A DNA stretch of 16,559 bases from JAHJFW01 sp964595075 (GCA_964595075.1 CAZQNT010000021.1:1-16559); one strand, 5' to 3'; shown: positions 7,601-13,694, counted from the first letter of the stretch. Notes: generated from the letters alone by a model not told the origin. Made by a program: numbers and translations.

Positions 7601-8249
7601 CAATTACAAAGTAAGTATTATTGAGGGTATTCAGGGCGACGAAAAAGATATTGTGATTTATTCATTTGTCATCAGAACGCTCGACCAAAAGAATAAATAT
7701 GTGCCACTTACTGGTGAAGGTGGCGACATACGCGGAGATATAAACAAAGGAAGAGTAAATGTCGCGTTTTCGCGCGCGAGATTGCAAGTGCATTGTTTCG
7801 TCAGCATGCCCCCGAAAGAAGTACCCGAAAAAATCTGGCTCAAAAAATATCTGGAGTATGTTCAAGAAAATGGAGAGGTGGCATTTTATTCTACGGACCT
7901 TAAGCCATTTGATTCGTTTTTTGAGGAAGATTTTTTCAATCTCATGCGCGCGAACCTAAAACGCGGCTACAAAATCCAAAACCAAGTTGGTAGTTGCGGC
8001 TTCAAGATTGATTTCGTCATCAGCAATACAAATACCGGCAAGCGTATCGCGGTAGAATGTGATGGGCCTTGCCATTTCAAAGACGAGATAGACGAAGCAT
8101 ATGGTATTCACATCGAGAGCGACGAGGAACGCCAGCGCGTTCTTGAAGCCGCAGGGTGGAAGTTTTGCAGAATTAAGTACGCTGACTGGATTGATGAAAA
8201 GTTTGACCGAAACACGGTAGTTTCGTCCATCATGGAATTATTGAAGTAA
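4623..8249 (+). CDS. UPF1-like SF1 helicase fused to a Vsr/MTES_1575-type nuclease
   Basis: This is a very large (1208 aa) protein. About 330 N-terminal residues are of unknown fold. The helicase core follows: Walker A GPPGTGKS (343-350), a charged and probably coiled-coil insertion of about 450 residues, motif II DEAS (799-802), VLFVGDSEQM (motif III), LRYHYRSP, IIEGIQGDEKDIVIYS and NVAFSRAR (1046-1053, motif VI). These are typical of the UPF1/DUF4011-type branch of SF1. The last about 100 residues show an endonuclease fold with D1130 (FKIDFVI), E1145-C-D1147-G and an RQRVLEAAGWKFCRIKY helix, as in Vsr/MTES_1575 nucleases. Such fusions are frequent in antiviral defence loci. GGAG at 4612-4615 supports ATG 4623; ATG 4653 (MEQNL) is also possible. 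Sampled GC is 33-35% in the 5' half and 45% near the 3' end, against 57-62% in neighbours, suggesting horizontal transfer. The gene ends 4 nt from the convergent rnc. Confidence 0.85.
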   Translation: MFCALVFYKVMEQNLTNFIKYCLGYIKLTRERTVAAQQKYSVELPKEYFGLIGLLNGDTDGNLGELINLETFYSYDPKEVPKSKKEQYEKEKELANKIDEIRSKYLNSSFTKQIVFNFGYLEIELPIEFNNEHDTVAEIEVDEGDQQTLFVEKIKDKKTKTDRYPLFSLPVRIEKEINKDSAGKYLIYSVDPDIQVNIGMLELILGEDLYFQLLEEIGKYEIEGRLSLPITDLEIIKEIWHKIKAQLRLKEANFDENSFSPEEIKITLGPKANYFLAEDLAKLVQLPEEELAKTALTSWADDEGLNIEGDTPHEKELYFPFLYDKYQLSTLSILGNKAAIIQGPPGTGKSETISNILCHLAATGNRVLFVSQKAQALKVVKDKLKKLDVKYLYGYLPNPNSAQIGEEDEADGIAPQLSALGAHIETLGYKFNTRKHLVEYSGGNTATPQIEQVVEEKEKYRNALNEVIAIQQKYYQLHQELLGLKEYDIDISDFAGFAKSFSSAEWQEIKAAKAEIESLGKIIKKYERSDQKKEFDNLFSQLDLNGKHFAEAIEKLRNDVAKTGYDRRSNFFRKLNNIGRNFRLGNVREKLPREVIDYIDKVLRSDISRSEATKYFDSLYNHCYYYENIQRLENAEGKLRQKLSTCGVSDEEFDVIDGKIDSSTLSELEEVKNKILRVQEIKLELQKLAKADSTNKIGSALKRAEQERVKRVALYIQNIVNKGIVEKWKQGITIKQIVRKLASAFGKSKKSFKTFDNLRKDSDNFNAILDLIPIWIMELDDASRIIPLEAGIFDYVILDEASQCNVAYTLPVMYRTNRVLFVGDSEQMRDSTIMFKSNRVFDELARRYQIPEERQIKATGNAVQSVLDIAYKRGFMDRPLRYHYRSPAELIGFSNEYFYTPKGKELIPVNSNYLTYKDTNRVMLVHEVKSDWGEEFSDNVNVAEAKAILDLFKELRADNRYRDRSIGILSFFNAQATFIRDLFEKEGFKEEDDNYKVSIIEGIQGDEKDIVIYSFVIRTLDQKNKYVPLTGEGGDIRGDINKGRVNVAFSRARLQVHCFVSMPPKEVPEKIWLKKYLEYVQENGEVAFYSTDLKPFDSFFEEDFFNLMRANLKRGYKIQNQVGSCGFKIDFVISNTNTGKRIAVECDGPCHFKDEIDEAYGIHIESDEERQRVLEAAGWKFCRIKYADWIDEKFDRNTVVSSIMELLK

Positions 8250-8253
8250 AAAT

Positions 8254-8955
8254 TCACTTCCACCCCTTTGCTTCCAGTCCCGCTTCCGCGGCCGCTACCT
8301 GCGCTTCTTGTTTCGACGTCCCGCGTCCTACGGCGACCATTTCTTTTTCTAAAAATACGCCGACCGTGAATTCTTTTTGATGGTCAGGTCCTACTTCGGA
8401 CAAGACCTTGTATGACGGTGTGATACCGAGCACGTCCTGCGCGGTTTCCTGGAATTTGCTTTTTGGATCTACGTATAGCGAGTGTTGCAAGATGAATGGG
8501 AGGTGCGTGAGTATGTGAGTTTTTACGAATTGATCCGCCGCTTTCATTCCTCCGTCTATGTATATCGCGCCCATGATCGCCTCGATGGCGTTCGCCAAGA
8601 TATACATCCGCGCTTTCGAATCCTTATCCCTGGCCTCGCCCTTGGACATCAAAAGAAAATCTTCGAATTGAAGTTGGTTCGCGATACCGGCCAAGGTTTT
8701 TGCGTTTACTAGAGCGGATCGCCACGTCGTAAGCTCCCCTTCGGGATTGGCGTAGTTTTGAAATAGATGTTCCGTTACGGAAAGCTCCAATACCGCATCG
8801 CCCAAAAACTCCAGCCGTTCATTGTGCGGGTAGGGGAAGTTGGCGTGCTCGTTCAGGTACGAACGATGAGTTATCGACTGTATCAATATGCTCTTGTCCT
8901 TGAACGTATAGCCGAGGCGTTTTTCAAGAACGGAGTAGTCTTTCTGCAATTCCAT
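8254..8955 (-). CDS. rnc: Ribonuclease III
   Basis: The product is 233 aa, the normal length for bacterial RNase III, which cleaves double-stranded RNA in rRNA processing and mRNA turnover. The signature NERLEFLGDAVLEL (about residues 45-58) carries the catalytic Glu/Asp residues, and ANAIEAIMGAIYIDGG supplies the second acidic pair (about 121-136). A C-terminal double-stranded-RNA-binding domain follows (about 160-233: KFQETAQDVLGITPSYKV ... GRGTSKQEAQVAAAEAGL). It starts 3 nt after the nusB stop (TGA CCT ATG), so translation is probably coupled. Its stop lies 4 nt from that of the convergent helicase-nuclease gene, with no terminator between them, so read-through antisense RNA is possible. 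Confidence 0.96.
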   Translation of the reverse strand: MELQKDYSVLEKRLGYTFKDKSILIQSITHRSYLNEHANFPYPHNERLEFLGDAVLELSVTEHLFQNYANPEGELTTWRSALVNAKTLAGIANQLQFEDFLLMSKGEARDKDSKARMYILANAIEAIMGAIYIDGGMKAADQFVKTHILTHLPFILQHSLYVDPKSKFQETAQDVLGITPSYKVLSEVGPDHQKEFTVGVFLEKEMVAVGRGTSKQEAQVAAAEAGLEAKGWK

Positions 8956-8958
8956 AGG

Positions 8959-9426
8959 TCATTCGGTTTCTTCTTTTTTTTCTTTAGGAACGTCCGACGA
9001 TTTGACGCGTCCTTGTTCAATCTGATTTCTGTACACCGCCCCAAGTACGCCGTTTACGAATTTTCCGGACGATTCTCCGCCGAACGTTTTCGCGAGCTCG
9101 ATCGCTTCGTTGATCGCGACTTTCGACGGGATTTCGTCGTTGAAAACCAACTCATACGTTCCGATGCGGAGAACGTTGCGATCAACGGTAGTGATTTTTT
9201 CGAGCGGCCAATCGGGCGCGAACTTTGTAATCATGCCGTCGATTTCATCGCGGTGCTGAAGCAGACCGTCCACCAGACTTTTCGCAAAATCCTTTTCGTC
9301 CATCTCCGGCGCAAGCTCTTCAAGATTGCGTTCCAATATCGGAGCCGCATCCCGCTCGCCATGATGAAAATCCCACTCGTATAGAGATTGCATCGCTATT
9401 GCTCGCGCGAGGTGGCGGTTGGACAT
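8959..9426 (-). CDS. nusB: Transcription antitermination factor NusB
   Basis: The product is 155 aa, the usual size for NusB, which binds boxA RNA with S10 to support antitermination in rRNA operons. Family hallmarks are present: an N-terminal helix RHLARAIAMQSLYEWDF, ITTVDRNVLRIGTYELVF, and the signature VAINEAIELAKTFGG followed by GKFVNGVLGAV. A charged Lys/Glu tail follows. It lies between rpmF (57 nt upstream) and rnc (3 nt downstream), a ribosome-biogenesis cluster. No Shine-Dalgarno is seen before its ATG. Confidence 0.95.
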   Translation of the reverse strand: MSNRHLARAIAMQSLYEWDFHHGERDAAPILERNLEELAPEMDEKDFAKSLVDGLLQHRDEIDGMITKFAPDWPLEKITTVDRNVLRIGTYELVFNDEIPSKVAINEAIELAKTFGGESSGKFVNGVLGAVYRNQIEQGRVKSSDVPKEKKEETE

Positions 9427-9483
9427 ACAAGGGGCGAAGAGATTCCGTTCGATTTGGAAATCTCCGAAAAGTACGAAGGTGGA

Positions 9484-9708
9484 TTAGGTTTCGGTCTTGG
9501 TTTTTTTCAATAGTTTTTGAATTTTTTTGTCGCGGCCTTTCACGTGGATGGCATGCCCGTTGTATTCCGTTGCTCCCGGAGCGGCGCGATGGGAAAAATG
9601 GATTGTCCCTGTTGCTTTATCCGTTGTTAGATTAGCCGGCTTTAACGCAAAATGCGACGCGCGGCGGCGTTTGTGTGAGCTTGTTCGGCGGTGTCCGGGA
9701 AGTCCCAT
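9484..9708 (-). CDS. rpmF: 50S ribosomal protein L32, cysteine-free
   Basis: The 74-aa product starts MGLPGHRRTSSHKRRRASHFAL, the basic N-terminus typical of L32 in CPR bacteria. The downstream part keeps the L32 zinc-ribbon framework, but all four zinc cysteines are replaced. The first CxxCG position reads DKATG, and the HxxCxxCGxYxG position reads HRAAPGATEYNG. It is therefore a zinc-independent L32. A Lys-rich tail (RDKKIQKLLKKTKTET) extends it. The ATG at 9708 is internal to a longer open frame whose upstream part translates a dispersed repeat (RIPAYAGMT), so the short form is correct. It heads the rpmF-nusB-rnc cluster, has no Shine-Dalgarno, and a promoter ends about 17 nt upstream. Confidence 0.88.
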   Translation of the reverse strand: MGLPGHRRTSSHKRRRASHFALKPANLTTDKATGTIHFSHRAAPGATEYNGHAIHVKGRDKKIQKLLKKTKTET

Positions 9709-9725
9709 AGGGGAAAAATCATTGA

Positions 9726-9755
9726 ATGATAGCACTATCTTATCAGCTTTTTCAA
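9726..9755 (-). promoter_or_regulatory. Promoter of rpmF-nusB-rnc
   Basis: On the minus strand there is TTGAAA (-35, 9750-9755), an 18-nt spacer, and TATCAT (-10, 9726-9731) preceded by TGC (extended -10). Predicted transcription would start near 9719, leaving a leader of about 11 nt before the ATG at 9708. Confidence 0.55.
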
Positions 9756-9775
9756 TTATTTGCAAGTCACCCGCT

Positions 9776-9863
9776 GTCATTCCAGCGTAGGCTGGAATCC
9801 GGAAATAATAGGAAATATTAACCTTAAATCCCGGATCCCCCCGAAAGCATTCGGGGGGATGAC
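9776..9863. repeat. Two-hairpin dispersed repeat with GTCAT/ATGAC ends
   Basis: The 88-bp element is bounded by GTCAT (9776-9780) and ATGAC (9859-9863). It has a left hairpin, ATTCCAGC-GTAG-GCTGGAAT (9779-9798), and a right hairpin with an 11-bp stem, ATCCCCCCGAA / TTCGGGGGGAT, and loop AGCA (9835-9860). An AT-rich middle separates them. Minus-strand translation gives RIPAYAGMT, a common spurious peptide from this widespread kind of repeat. No coding capacity is seen. Confidence 0.8.
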
Positions 9864-9883
9864 AAAAAGATGCTTCTACTTTC

Positions 9884-9903
9884 AAAAACCGCCCGGAGGC
9901 GGC
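9884..9903 (-). terminator. Intrinsic terminator of the secreted-protein gene
   Basis: On the minus strand CCGCC-TCCG-GGCGG (9889-9902 region) is followed by TTTTTG. It starts about 10 nt after the stop codon at 9913-9915. The stem is only 5 bp but GC-only. Confidence 0.6.
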
Positions 9904-9912
9904 TTTTGCGGT

Positions 9913-11781
9913 TTATTTTTGAATTGTTATGGGCTGTGGGGCGTAACTCGCGTGGATCTCGCGCCCCTTGTCGTCTACTGCGTATGCGTAGAAACGGTGA
10001 GTGGAAAGGGTGCTGTCCAGCACTGTTTTCGTGCGGCATTCCGTGGTCCAGCTACAAGCGAGCACAAGCGTTCCGGTTTCGAGTTCGCCAATGCGCGTTG
10101 TGAGTTTTGCGATCGGATAGGTTTCGCCCGCGATTTTCGTTGAGAGGTAAACCGTGTCCCCGCGTTTGACGGAGGTTTTGTCTGCCAAGACGCGGATGCG
10201 TCCGCCGAATCCTTCATTGCCGCCGACGTATACGAAGTCCGCCAGGCGGAATTCTTTGATTTGATTATTTTTGTTCTGAACGCGAATCACGAAGAAATGG
10301 TTTTTGTATTGTTCCTGAAAGAAGACATCCGTTTTACACGTTACGGCGCCCATACCCGCGCAGGACGCGTGAACGGTTCCGGACGGTTCTCTAATTTCTA
10401 TGTACATCGAATCGTTGCTTTGTTTAGCTGCTACGGTCGCCTCGATGTGGACAGGAGCTCCCGGCGCAACTGTAACGTTTTCATCAGCGGCGTTGATCGG
10501 ATATCCGAAAGAACTTACAACGGCGCTCACCAACGCAATGTCCGCCGTCTGTTTTTCGATCTCGGAAGTCGCCGTGGTTTTTGTTCCGAATTCTCCGGCC
10601 GTGAACGTGTAGCTGTTGAAGCTCGGATACCAACCGTTCGGCAAGACATCGACTTCGGTAGTCGCTATGGTCAAAGATTGACCGAGCGTGTTATTCACTA
10701 TGGCGAAGTATCCGAGTTTCGTTGTTTCCGTAAGACCGACAGGGGAGTCGATTCCAACGCAGCTGACATTGCCTTTGCAGGTTGTGAGGAGAGCGCTGTC
10801 TTTTACGCGGTAGATGCGGGTCGTAATATCCGAATCCAAAGCGGAAGGATTCATTGCCGTCGCAACAACCCGAACGATCGGATTTTCATTGCGCGTAGCG
10901 ATTACTTCCGAGCTTACGTTCACGGTTCCCTGAAAAGACATTTGAGGCATGAAGAGGCGAAGCGTGGTTCGGTTTGATTCAAGCTTTTTTTCTCCGCTTG
11001 GCGTAGTGTACGAAGCTATAGCCGTGAAAGATTTTGTGATTTCGTTTCCCGTAAGAGCGACTTGTACGCTGCAGGACGTCGCGTTCACGCAAGATTTTAT
11101 AACCGCCTTGTCTTCACCAAGGATGTCGATTTTTACATTCTGTATCTGCGCATTAGTCGCGAGTTTGGCTGTAAGCGTAACGGATTCGCCTTTTGTTACT
11201 TCCGCTTTGGACAAGCCGATGTTCAATGCGTCAATCGCCAAATTATCAAGCAAGTTGTGTGAAGGATGCGCGACTCCGTTGTACTCGTTTCCGCCGTTGT
11301 ATTCCCACGCGTAAGTTATCGGAGTTCCGATGGTGTAAGTGCTGAAAAATTCATCCGGGATGTCTTCGACCTTATCTTTCCAATTTGAGCCATAGTGAGT
11401 TATCGCTATTCCTTCGGTCGTGATCCAATGTAGAACGCCGAATCGGGAAACTGCGTATACTTTCGGGCTTGTTAGGACTTTTACGAGTTTCGCGCCCGGG
11501 CGGTAGTTGACCACGCCTCCAAATGGAACAGAGGCCAATTCCTGGTCGTTTATTATGTGTACGTCGCCGAATTTGTCCGAGGAAAACCAGCTCCAGAACG
11601 TTTTTATGTTCGGGAAAGCGTAGCGTTTTCCGTTTTCAGCGACCCAGTAAACCGCCGGTCCGGATCCTTTGATCAGGACGTTCGAGCCGATAACAGCCGC
11701 GTTCGCTGTTTGCGCGGCGCCAAAGATGCCCGGTGTCACCAGGATGCTTGCGCAAATGAGGAAAATAAACAGGTTTTTCAT
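9913..11781 (-). CDS. Secreted protein: duplicated N-terminal surface domain plus Ig-like domains
   Basis: The product is 622 aa from ATG 11781, chosen because a clean signal peptide starts there (MKNLFIFLICASILV, probable cleavage after TANA, residue 28). The frame is open 14 codons further, but that extension spoils the signal. Residues about 30-165 form two tandem units of about 50 aa (PAVYWVAENGKRYAFPN... and PKVYAVSRFGVLHWITTE...), a type common in secreted proteins of Parcubacteria and of unknown function. About four Ig-like beta-domains follow, each with one close cysteine pair likely to form a disulfide: SCVNATSC, TCKGNVSC, SCAGMGAVTC and ACSWTTEC. No C-terminal anchor or enzyme motif is seen. 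A cell-surface or secreted binding role is inferred. It is transcribed divergently from ndk across about 100 bp. Confidence 0.8.
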   Translation of the reverse strand: MKNLFIFLICASILVTPGIFGAAQTANAAVIGSNVLIKGSGPAVYWVAENGKRYAFPNIKTFWSWFSSDKFGDVHIINDQELASVPFGGVVNYRPGAKLVKVLTSPKVYAVSRFGVLHWITTEGIAITHYGSNWKDKVEDIPDEFFSTYTIGTPITYAWEYNGGNEYNGVAHPSHNLLDNLAIDALNIGLSKAEVTKGESVTLTAKLATNAQIQNVKIDILGEDKAVIKSCVNATSCSVQVALTGNEITKSFTAIASYTTPSGEKKLESNRTTLRLFMPQMSFQGTVNVSSEVIATRNENPIVRVVATAMNPSALDSDITTRIYRVKDSALLTTCKGNVSCVGIDSPVGLTETTKLGYFAIVNNTLGQSLTIATTEVDVLPNGWYPSFNSYTFTAGEFGTKTTATSEIEKQTADIALVSAVVSSFGYPINAADENVTVAPGAPVHIEATVAAKQSNDSMYIEIREPSGTVHASCAGMGAVTCKTDVFFQEQYKNHFFVIRVQNKNNQIKEFRLADFVYVGGNEGFGGRIRVLADKTSVKRGDTVYLSTKIAGETYPIAKLTTRIGELETGTLVLACSWTTECRTKTVLDSTLSTHRFYAYAVDDKGREIHASYAPQPITIQK

Positions 11782-11844
11782 ATATATGGTTGATGTTCTT
11801 GCGAACGCTTCATACCACCACAAAACATGTATTACGTCAAGAAC

Positions 11845-11873
11845 TTGCCGGTTTTGACAGGGATTGCTATAAT
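11845..11873 (+). promoter_or_regulatory. Promoter of ndk (extended -10)
   Basis: TTGCCG (-35, 11845-11850), a 17-nt spacer and TATAAT (-10, 11868-11873) preceded by TGC form a near-consensus extended promoter. A perfect TTGACA at 11854 has only 8 nt to the -10 and cannot be its -35. Transcription would start near 11880, about 6 nt before the ATG, so the mRNA would be nearly leaderless. Confidence 0.65.
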
Positions 11874-11885
11874 CGCCTCAATTTT

Positions 11886-12479
11886 ATGGCAAATCTTGAA
11901 AAAACACTCGTGCTCATTAAGCCGGACGGCGTTCAGCGCGGGTTTATAGGTGAGATATTGGGTCGTTTTGAACGAGCCGGGCTGAAAATCACGGCGCTCA
12001 AGATGGTTCATGCCGCAGTTGAAGACGTTGATAAACACTATGCGCTTACGGAAGAATGGATGCGCGGGGTGTATGAAAAAGCCAAGGCAAAGTACGAATC
12101 CGCCGGCGAAACGTTTCCTTATTCGGATCATATCGCCTACGGAACCGAAATAAAGAACGGCCTCGTGACTTATTTGAAGTCCGCGCCGATAGTCGCAATG
12201 GTTTTGGAAGGTGAGAAGGCCGTCTCTCTCGTCAGAAAGTTGGTAGGCGCAACGGAGCCGGCGTCTTCCGCCCCAGGAACGATCCGAGGCGATCTGTCCC
12301 ACGACACATACGCGCTTTCAAACAGCCAGAATAGGCCGCTTAGAAATCTCATTCACGCGTCCGGCGCGGTTGAAGAAGCGAACAATGAAATCGCCATTTG
12401 GTTCTCCGACGTGGAGTTATATCAATACGAACACGTCAACGACCGCGTTCAGTACGACCCGAAGTGGTTTTTAGGGTAA
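11886..12479 (+). CDS. ndk: Nucleoside diphosphate kinase, long form
   Basis: The enzyme moves the gamma-phosphate from ATP to NDPs through a phosphohistidine. TLVLIKPDGVQRGFIGEIL (K12) opens the protein, PIVAMVLEG and GTIRGDL are canonical, and the catalytic His is H157 in NLIHASGAVEEA. It is 197 aa against about 130-150 in typical bacteria. The extra length lies mainly after HYALTEEW (residues about 53-92) and in an NSQNRPLR insert before the active-site NLIHAS, plus a longer C-terminus. Similar elongated forms occur in CPR bacteria and some archaea. The open frame extends upstream to 11790, but it crosses the promoter; ATG 11886 gives the conserved N-terminus. No Shine-Dalgarno is present. 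Confidence 0.94.
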   Translation: MANLEKTLVLIKPDGVQRGFIGEILGRFERAGLKITALKMVHAAVEDVDKHYALTEEWMRGVYEKAKAKYESAGETFPYSDHIAYGTEIKNGLVTYLKSAPIVAMVLEGEKAVSLVRKLVGATEPASSAPGTIRGDLSHDTYALSNSQNRPLRNLIHASGAVEEANNEIAIWFSDVELYQYEHVNDRVQYDPKWFLG

Positions 12480-12501
12480 GCGAATAATGCAGGGTGCATC
12501 A

Positions 12502-12537
12502 TAACCCCCTCTAACTCCCCCTTATCTTAAGGGGGAG
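12502..12537 (+). repeat. C-rich dispersed repeat, copy D
   Basis: This 36-nt copy begins 22 nt after the ndk stop. It has the flank TAACCCCCTCTAA and a perfect 10-bp hairpin CTCCCCCTTA-TCT-TAAGGGGGAG (12515-12537). It is identical to the reverse complement of copy C (3944-3979) except for the loop. No T-tract follows. Confidence 0.8.
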
Positions 12538-12636
12538 AAAGTTTGGTATTTTGTATTTATTCTCGCTTGACGCATACGATGACTCTCGATACTCTCGTCG
12601 AGCTGTTTTCGCACCTTTTTTTGAAACGGAGGGAAC

Positions 12637-13218
12637 ATGAGCGATACGGACGATAATCGATGGCAACGCGGGATTGCGCGATTGGTCCTGTTGAATCTGG
12701 AACGAATCGAATCGGAAATCTTCATCTCCAGTTTGCCGAGCGGCGGGCGCGAAACTCTCAGAGAGTTGATGCGGCAGTGGATGGTGAAGCAGGACATCGC
12801 GGAGCGGTCCGGTATGCGGGCGGAGAGCGTAAGCGACGCGCGCCTGTGCTGGGTGGTGCATACGGGCAGGACGGCTAACGAGCTGCTGGGCAACGTCGTC
12901 GAGATCGAGAATGTCGGCGAGCTGATCGACGTGGCTCAAAGCGACGACACTGCCGAGGCGTTCGGCGGGTGGGGCGAAACTCTCGTTATTCGTATGCTGT
13001 TCGAGCTTTTGCCGCTTGACGATACTGAAGACGACATCGGTGTTTGCGACAACGCGCTGCCGTCCGCGCGCGGACGCTTGAGATCGGATCAGCCGATCGT
13101 CATTCTGCGAATCGCCAAAACCCCCTCACTGCTCAAAGCGGAAGCGATGTGCGGCGAATCTCGCGGCGAATCGTCGGACTTGCCGCAACCAAGCTCCCTT
13201 CCACCTCCGATGAACTGA
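12637..13218 (+). CDS. Hypothetical protein (unrecognised)
   Basis: The 193-aa open frame starts at ATG 12637 behind GGAGG (12628-12632, 4 nt spacing) and ends in TGA just before an intrinsic terminator. I do not recognise the family. The N-terminal half is helical and charged (MSDTDDNRWQRGIARLVLLN, ETLRELMRQWMVKQDIAERS). The middle is acidic (VEIENVGELIDVAQSDDTAEAF, LFELLPLDDTEDDIGVCDN). The tail is Ser/Pro-rich and probably disordered. There is no signal peptide or membrane helix, so it should be cytoplasmic. GC-rich third positions, a ribosome site and a terminator favour a real gene over the His/Pro-rich shadow frames on the other strand. A weak TTGACG-15-GATACT promoter (12567-12593) lies upstream. 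It may be an orphan or fast-evolving gene. Confidence 0.5.
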   Translation: MSDTDDNRWQRGIARLVLLNLERIESEIFISSLPSGGRETLRELMRQWMVKQDIAERSGMRAESVSDARLCWVVHTGRTANELLGNVVEIENVGELIDVAQSDDTAEAFGGWGETLVIRMLFELLPLDDTEDDIGVCDNALPSARGRLRSDQPIVILRIAKTPSLLKAEAMCGESRGESSDLPQPSSLPPPMN

Positions 13219-13246
13219 CGGCGGCAACGCCTGTCGTTCATCTCTT

Positions 13247-13271
13247 GCCCCGACCACCAGGGGCTTTTTTT
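13247..13271 (+). terminator. Intrinsic terminator after the hypothetical gene
   Basis: The stem GCCCC (13247-13251) / GGGGC (13260-13264), with the 8-nt loop GACCACCA, is followed by seven T. Confidence 0.8.
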
Positions 13272-13324
13272 GTTGATTCATTTTTAGAATATGTTTTTGC
13301 ATGAAAGATCTTGTACTAATCGAT

Positions 13325-13354
13325 TTGACAGACGGGTCGGTTTTCTCGTAACAT
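13325..13354 (+). promoter_or_regulatory. Promoter of rpsU
   Basis: A perfect -35 TTGACA (13325-13330), an 18-nt spacer and a -10-like TAACAT (13349-13354) lie just past the upstream terminator. Transcription would start near 13361, leaving a leader of about 60 nt before rpsU. Confidence 0.5.
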
Positions 13355-13421
13355 CCGAACGTCGATTTGAGGCAAAACCTTTAGGTAAGATTAAACTGAC
13401 ACAAAGAAAGGAGTGTGGCTT

Positions 13422-13670
13422 ATGGCAGAAGTTAAACGGAAAAAAGGCGAAACTTTTGATTCACTGTTCCGACGGTTCCAGAGACGGATTCAATCCAGCG
13501 GAAAAGTCATTCAGGCGAAAAAGATTCGTTTTCACGAAAAACCACTGAAACTCACCAAGCGGCGCGCTGGCGCTTTGCGTCGCGAAGAAATGAAATCAAA
13601 GTTCGAATACGAAGTTCGCATTGGAAAGATCAAGCCGGACGTACGACGTCCGCACGCGAAACGAAGATAA
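13422..13670 (+). CDS. rpsU: 30S ribosomal protein S21
   Basis: The 82-aa, very basic protein starts MAEVKRKKGETFDSLFRRFQRRIQ, matching S21, which sits on the 30S platform near the mRNA exit. KKIRFHEKPLKLTKRR is the S21 mid-region. The Arg/Lys-rich C-terminal extension makes it longer than the usual 58-70 aa. The start is fixed by a strong AAAGGAG ending 8 nt upstream; an in-frame GTG at 13413 would overlap that site. It is followed 24 nt later by a yqeY-like gene, the common rpsU-yqeY order. Confidence 0.9.
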   Translation: MAEVKRKKGETFDSLFRRFQRRIQSSGKVIQAKKIRFHEKPLKLTKRRAGALRREEMKSKFEYEVRIGKIKPDVRRPHAKRR

Positions 13671-13694
13671 ATTTTAACGTCCGGTAAACGCCCT

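Noticed and set aside
4623..8249. HEPN domain in the helicase-nuclease, as in Hhe systems
   Set aside because: I looked for an Rx4-6H motif in the N-terminal and insertion regions and found none.
4097..8260. Integrated element with attachment-site repeats at tRNA-Arg
   Set aside because: The 3' end of the tRNA (TCAGGGCGCACCA) is not repeated near 8250 and no integrase gene is present, so tRNA-directed integration is not supported.
8767..9384. 205-aa plus-strand frame opposite rnc and nusB
   Set aside because: It is a Phe/Arg-rich shadow of two well-supported minus-strand genes.
9709..9885. N-terminal extension of L32 to 133 aa
   Set aside because: The extra part translates the dispersed repeat and the promoter (RIPAYAGMT peptide); the conserved L32 start is MGLPGHRR at 9708.
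10261..10977. 238-aa plus-strand frame
   Set aside because: It is antisense to the secreted Ig-like protein gene, with Arg/Ser/Gly-rich composition and no ribosome site.
11854..11873. Perfect TTGACA as the -35 of ndk
   Set aside because: The spacer to TATAAT would be only 8 nt; TTGCCG at 11845 with 17 nt fits instead.
12511..12939. Minus-strand frames opposite the hypothetical gene
   Set aside because: They are His/Pro/Gln-rich, run through repeat D and lack a start signal; the plus-strand frame has GGAGG and a terminator.
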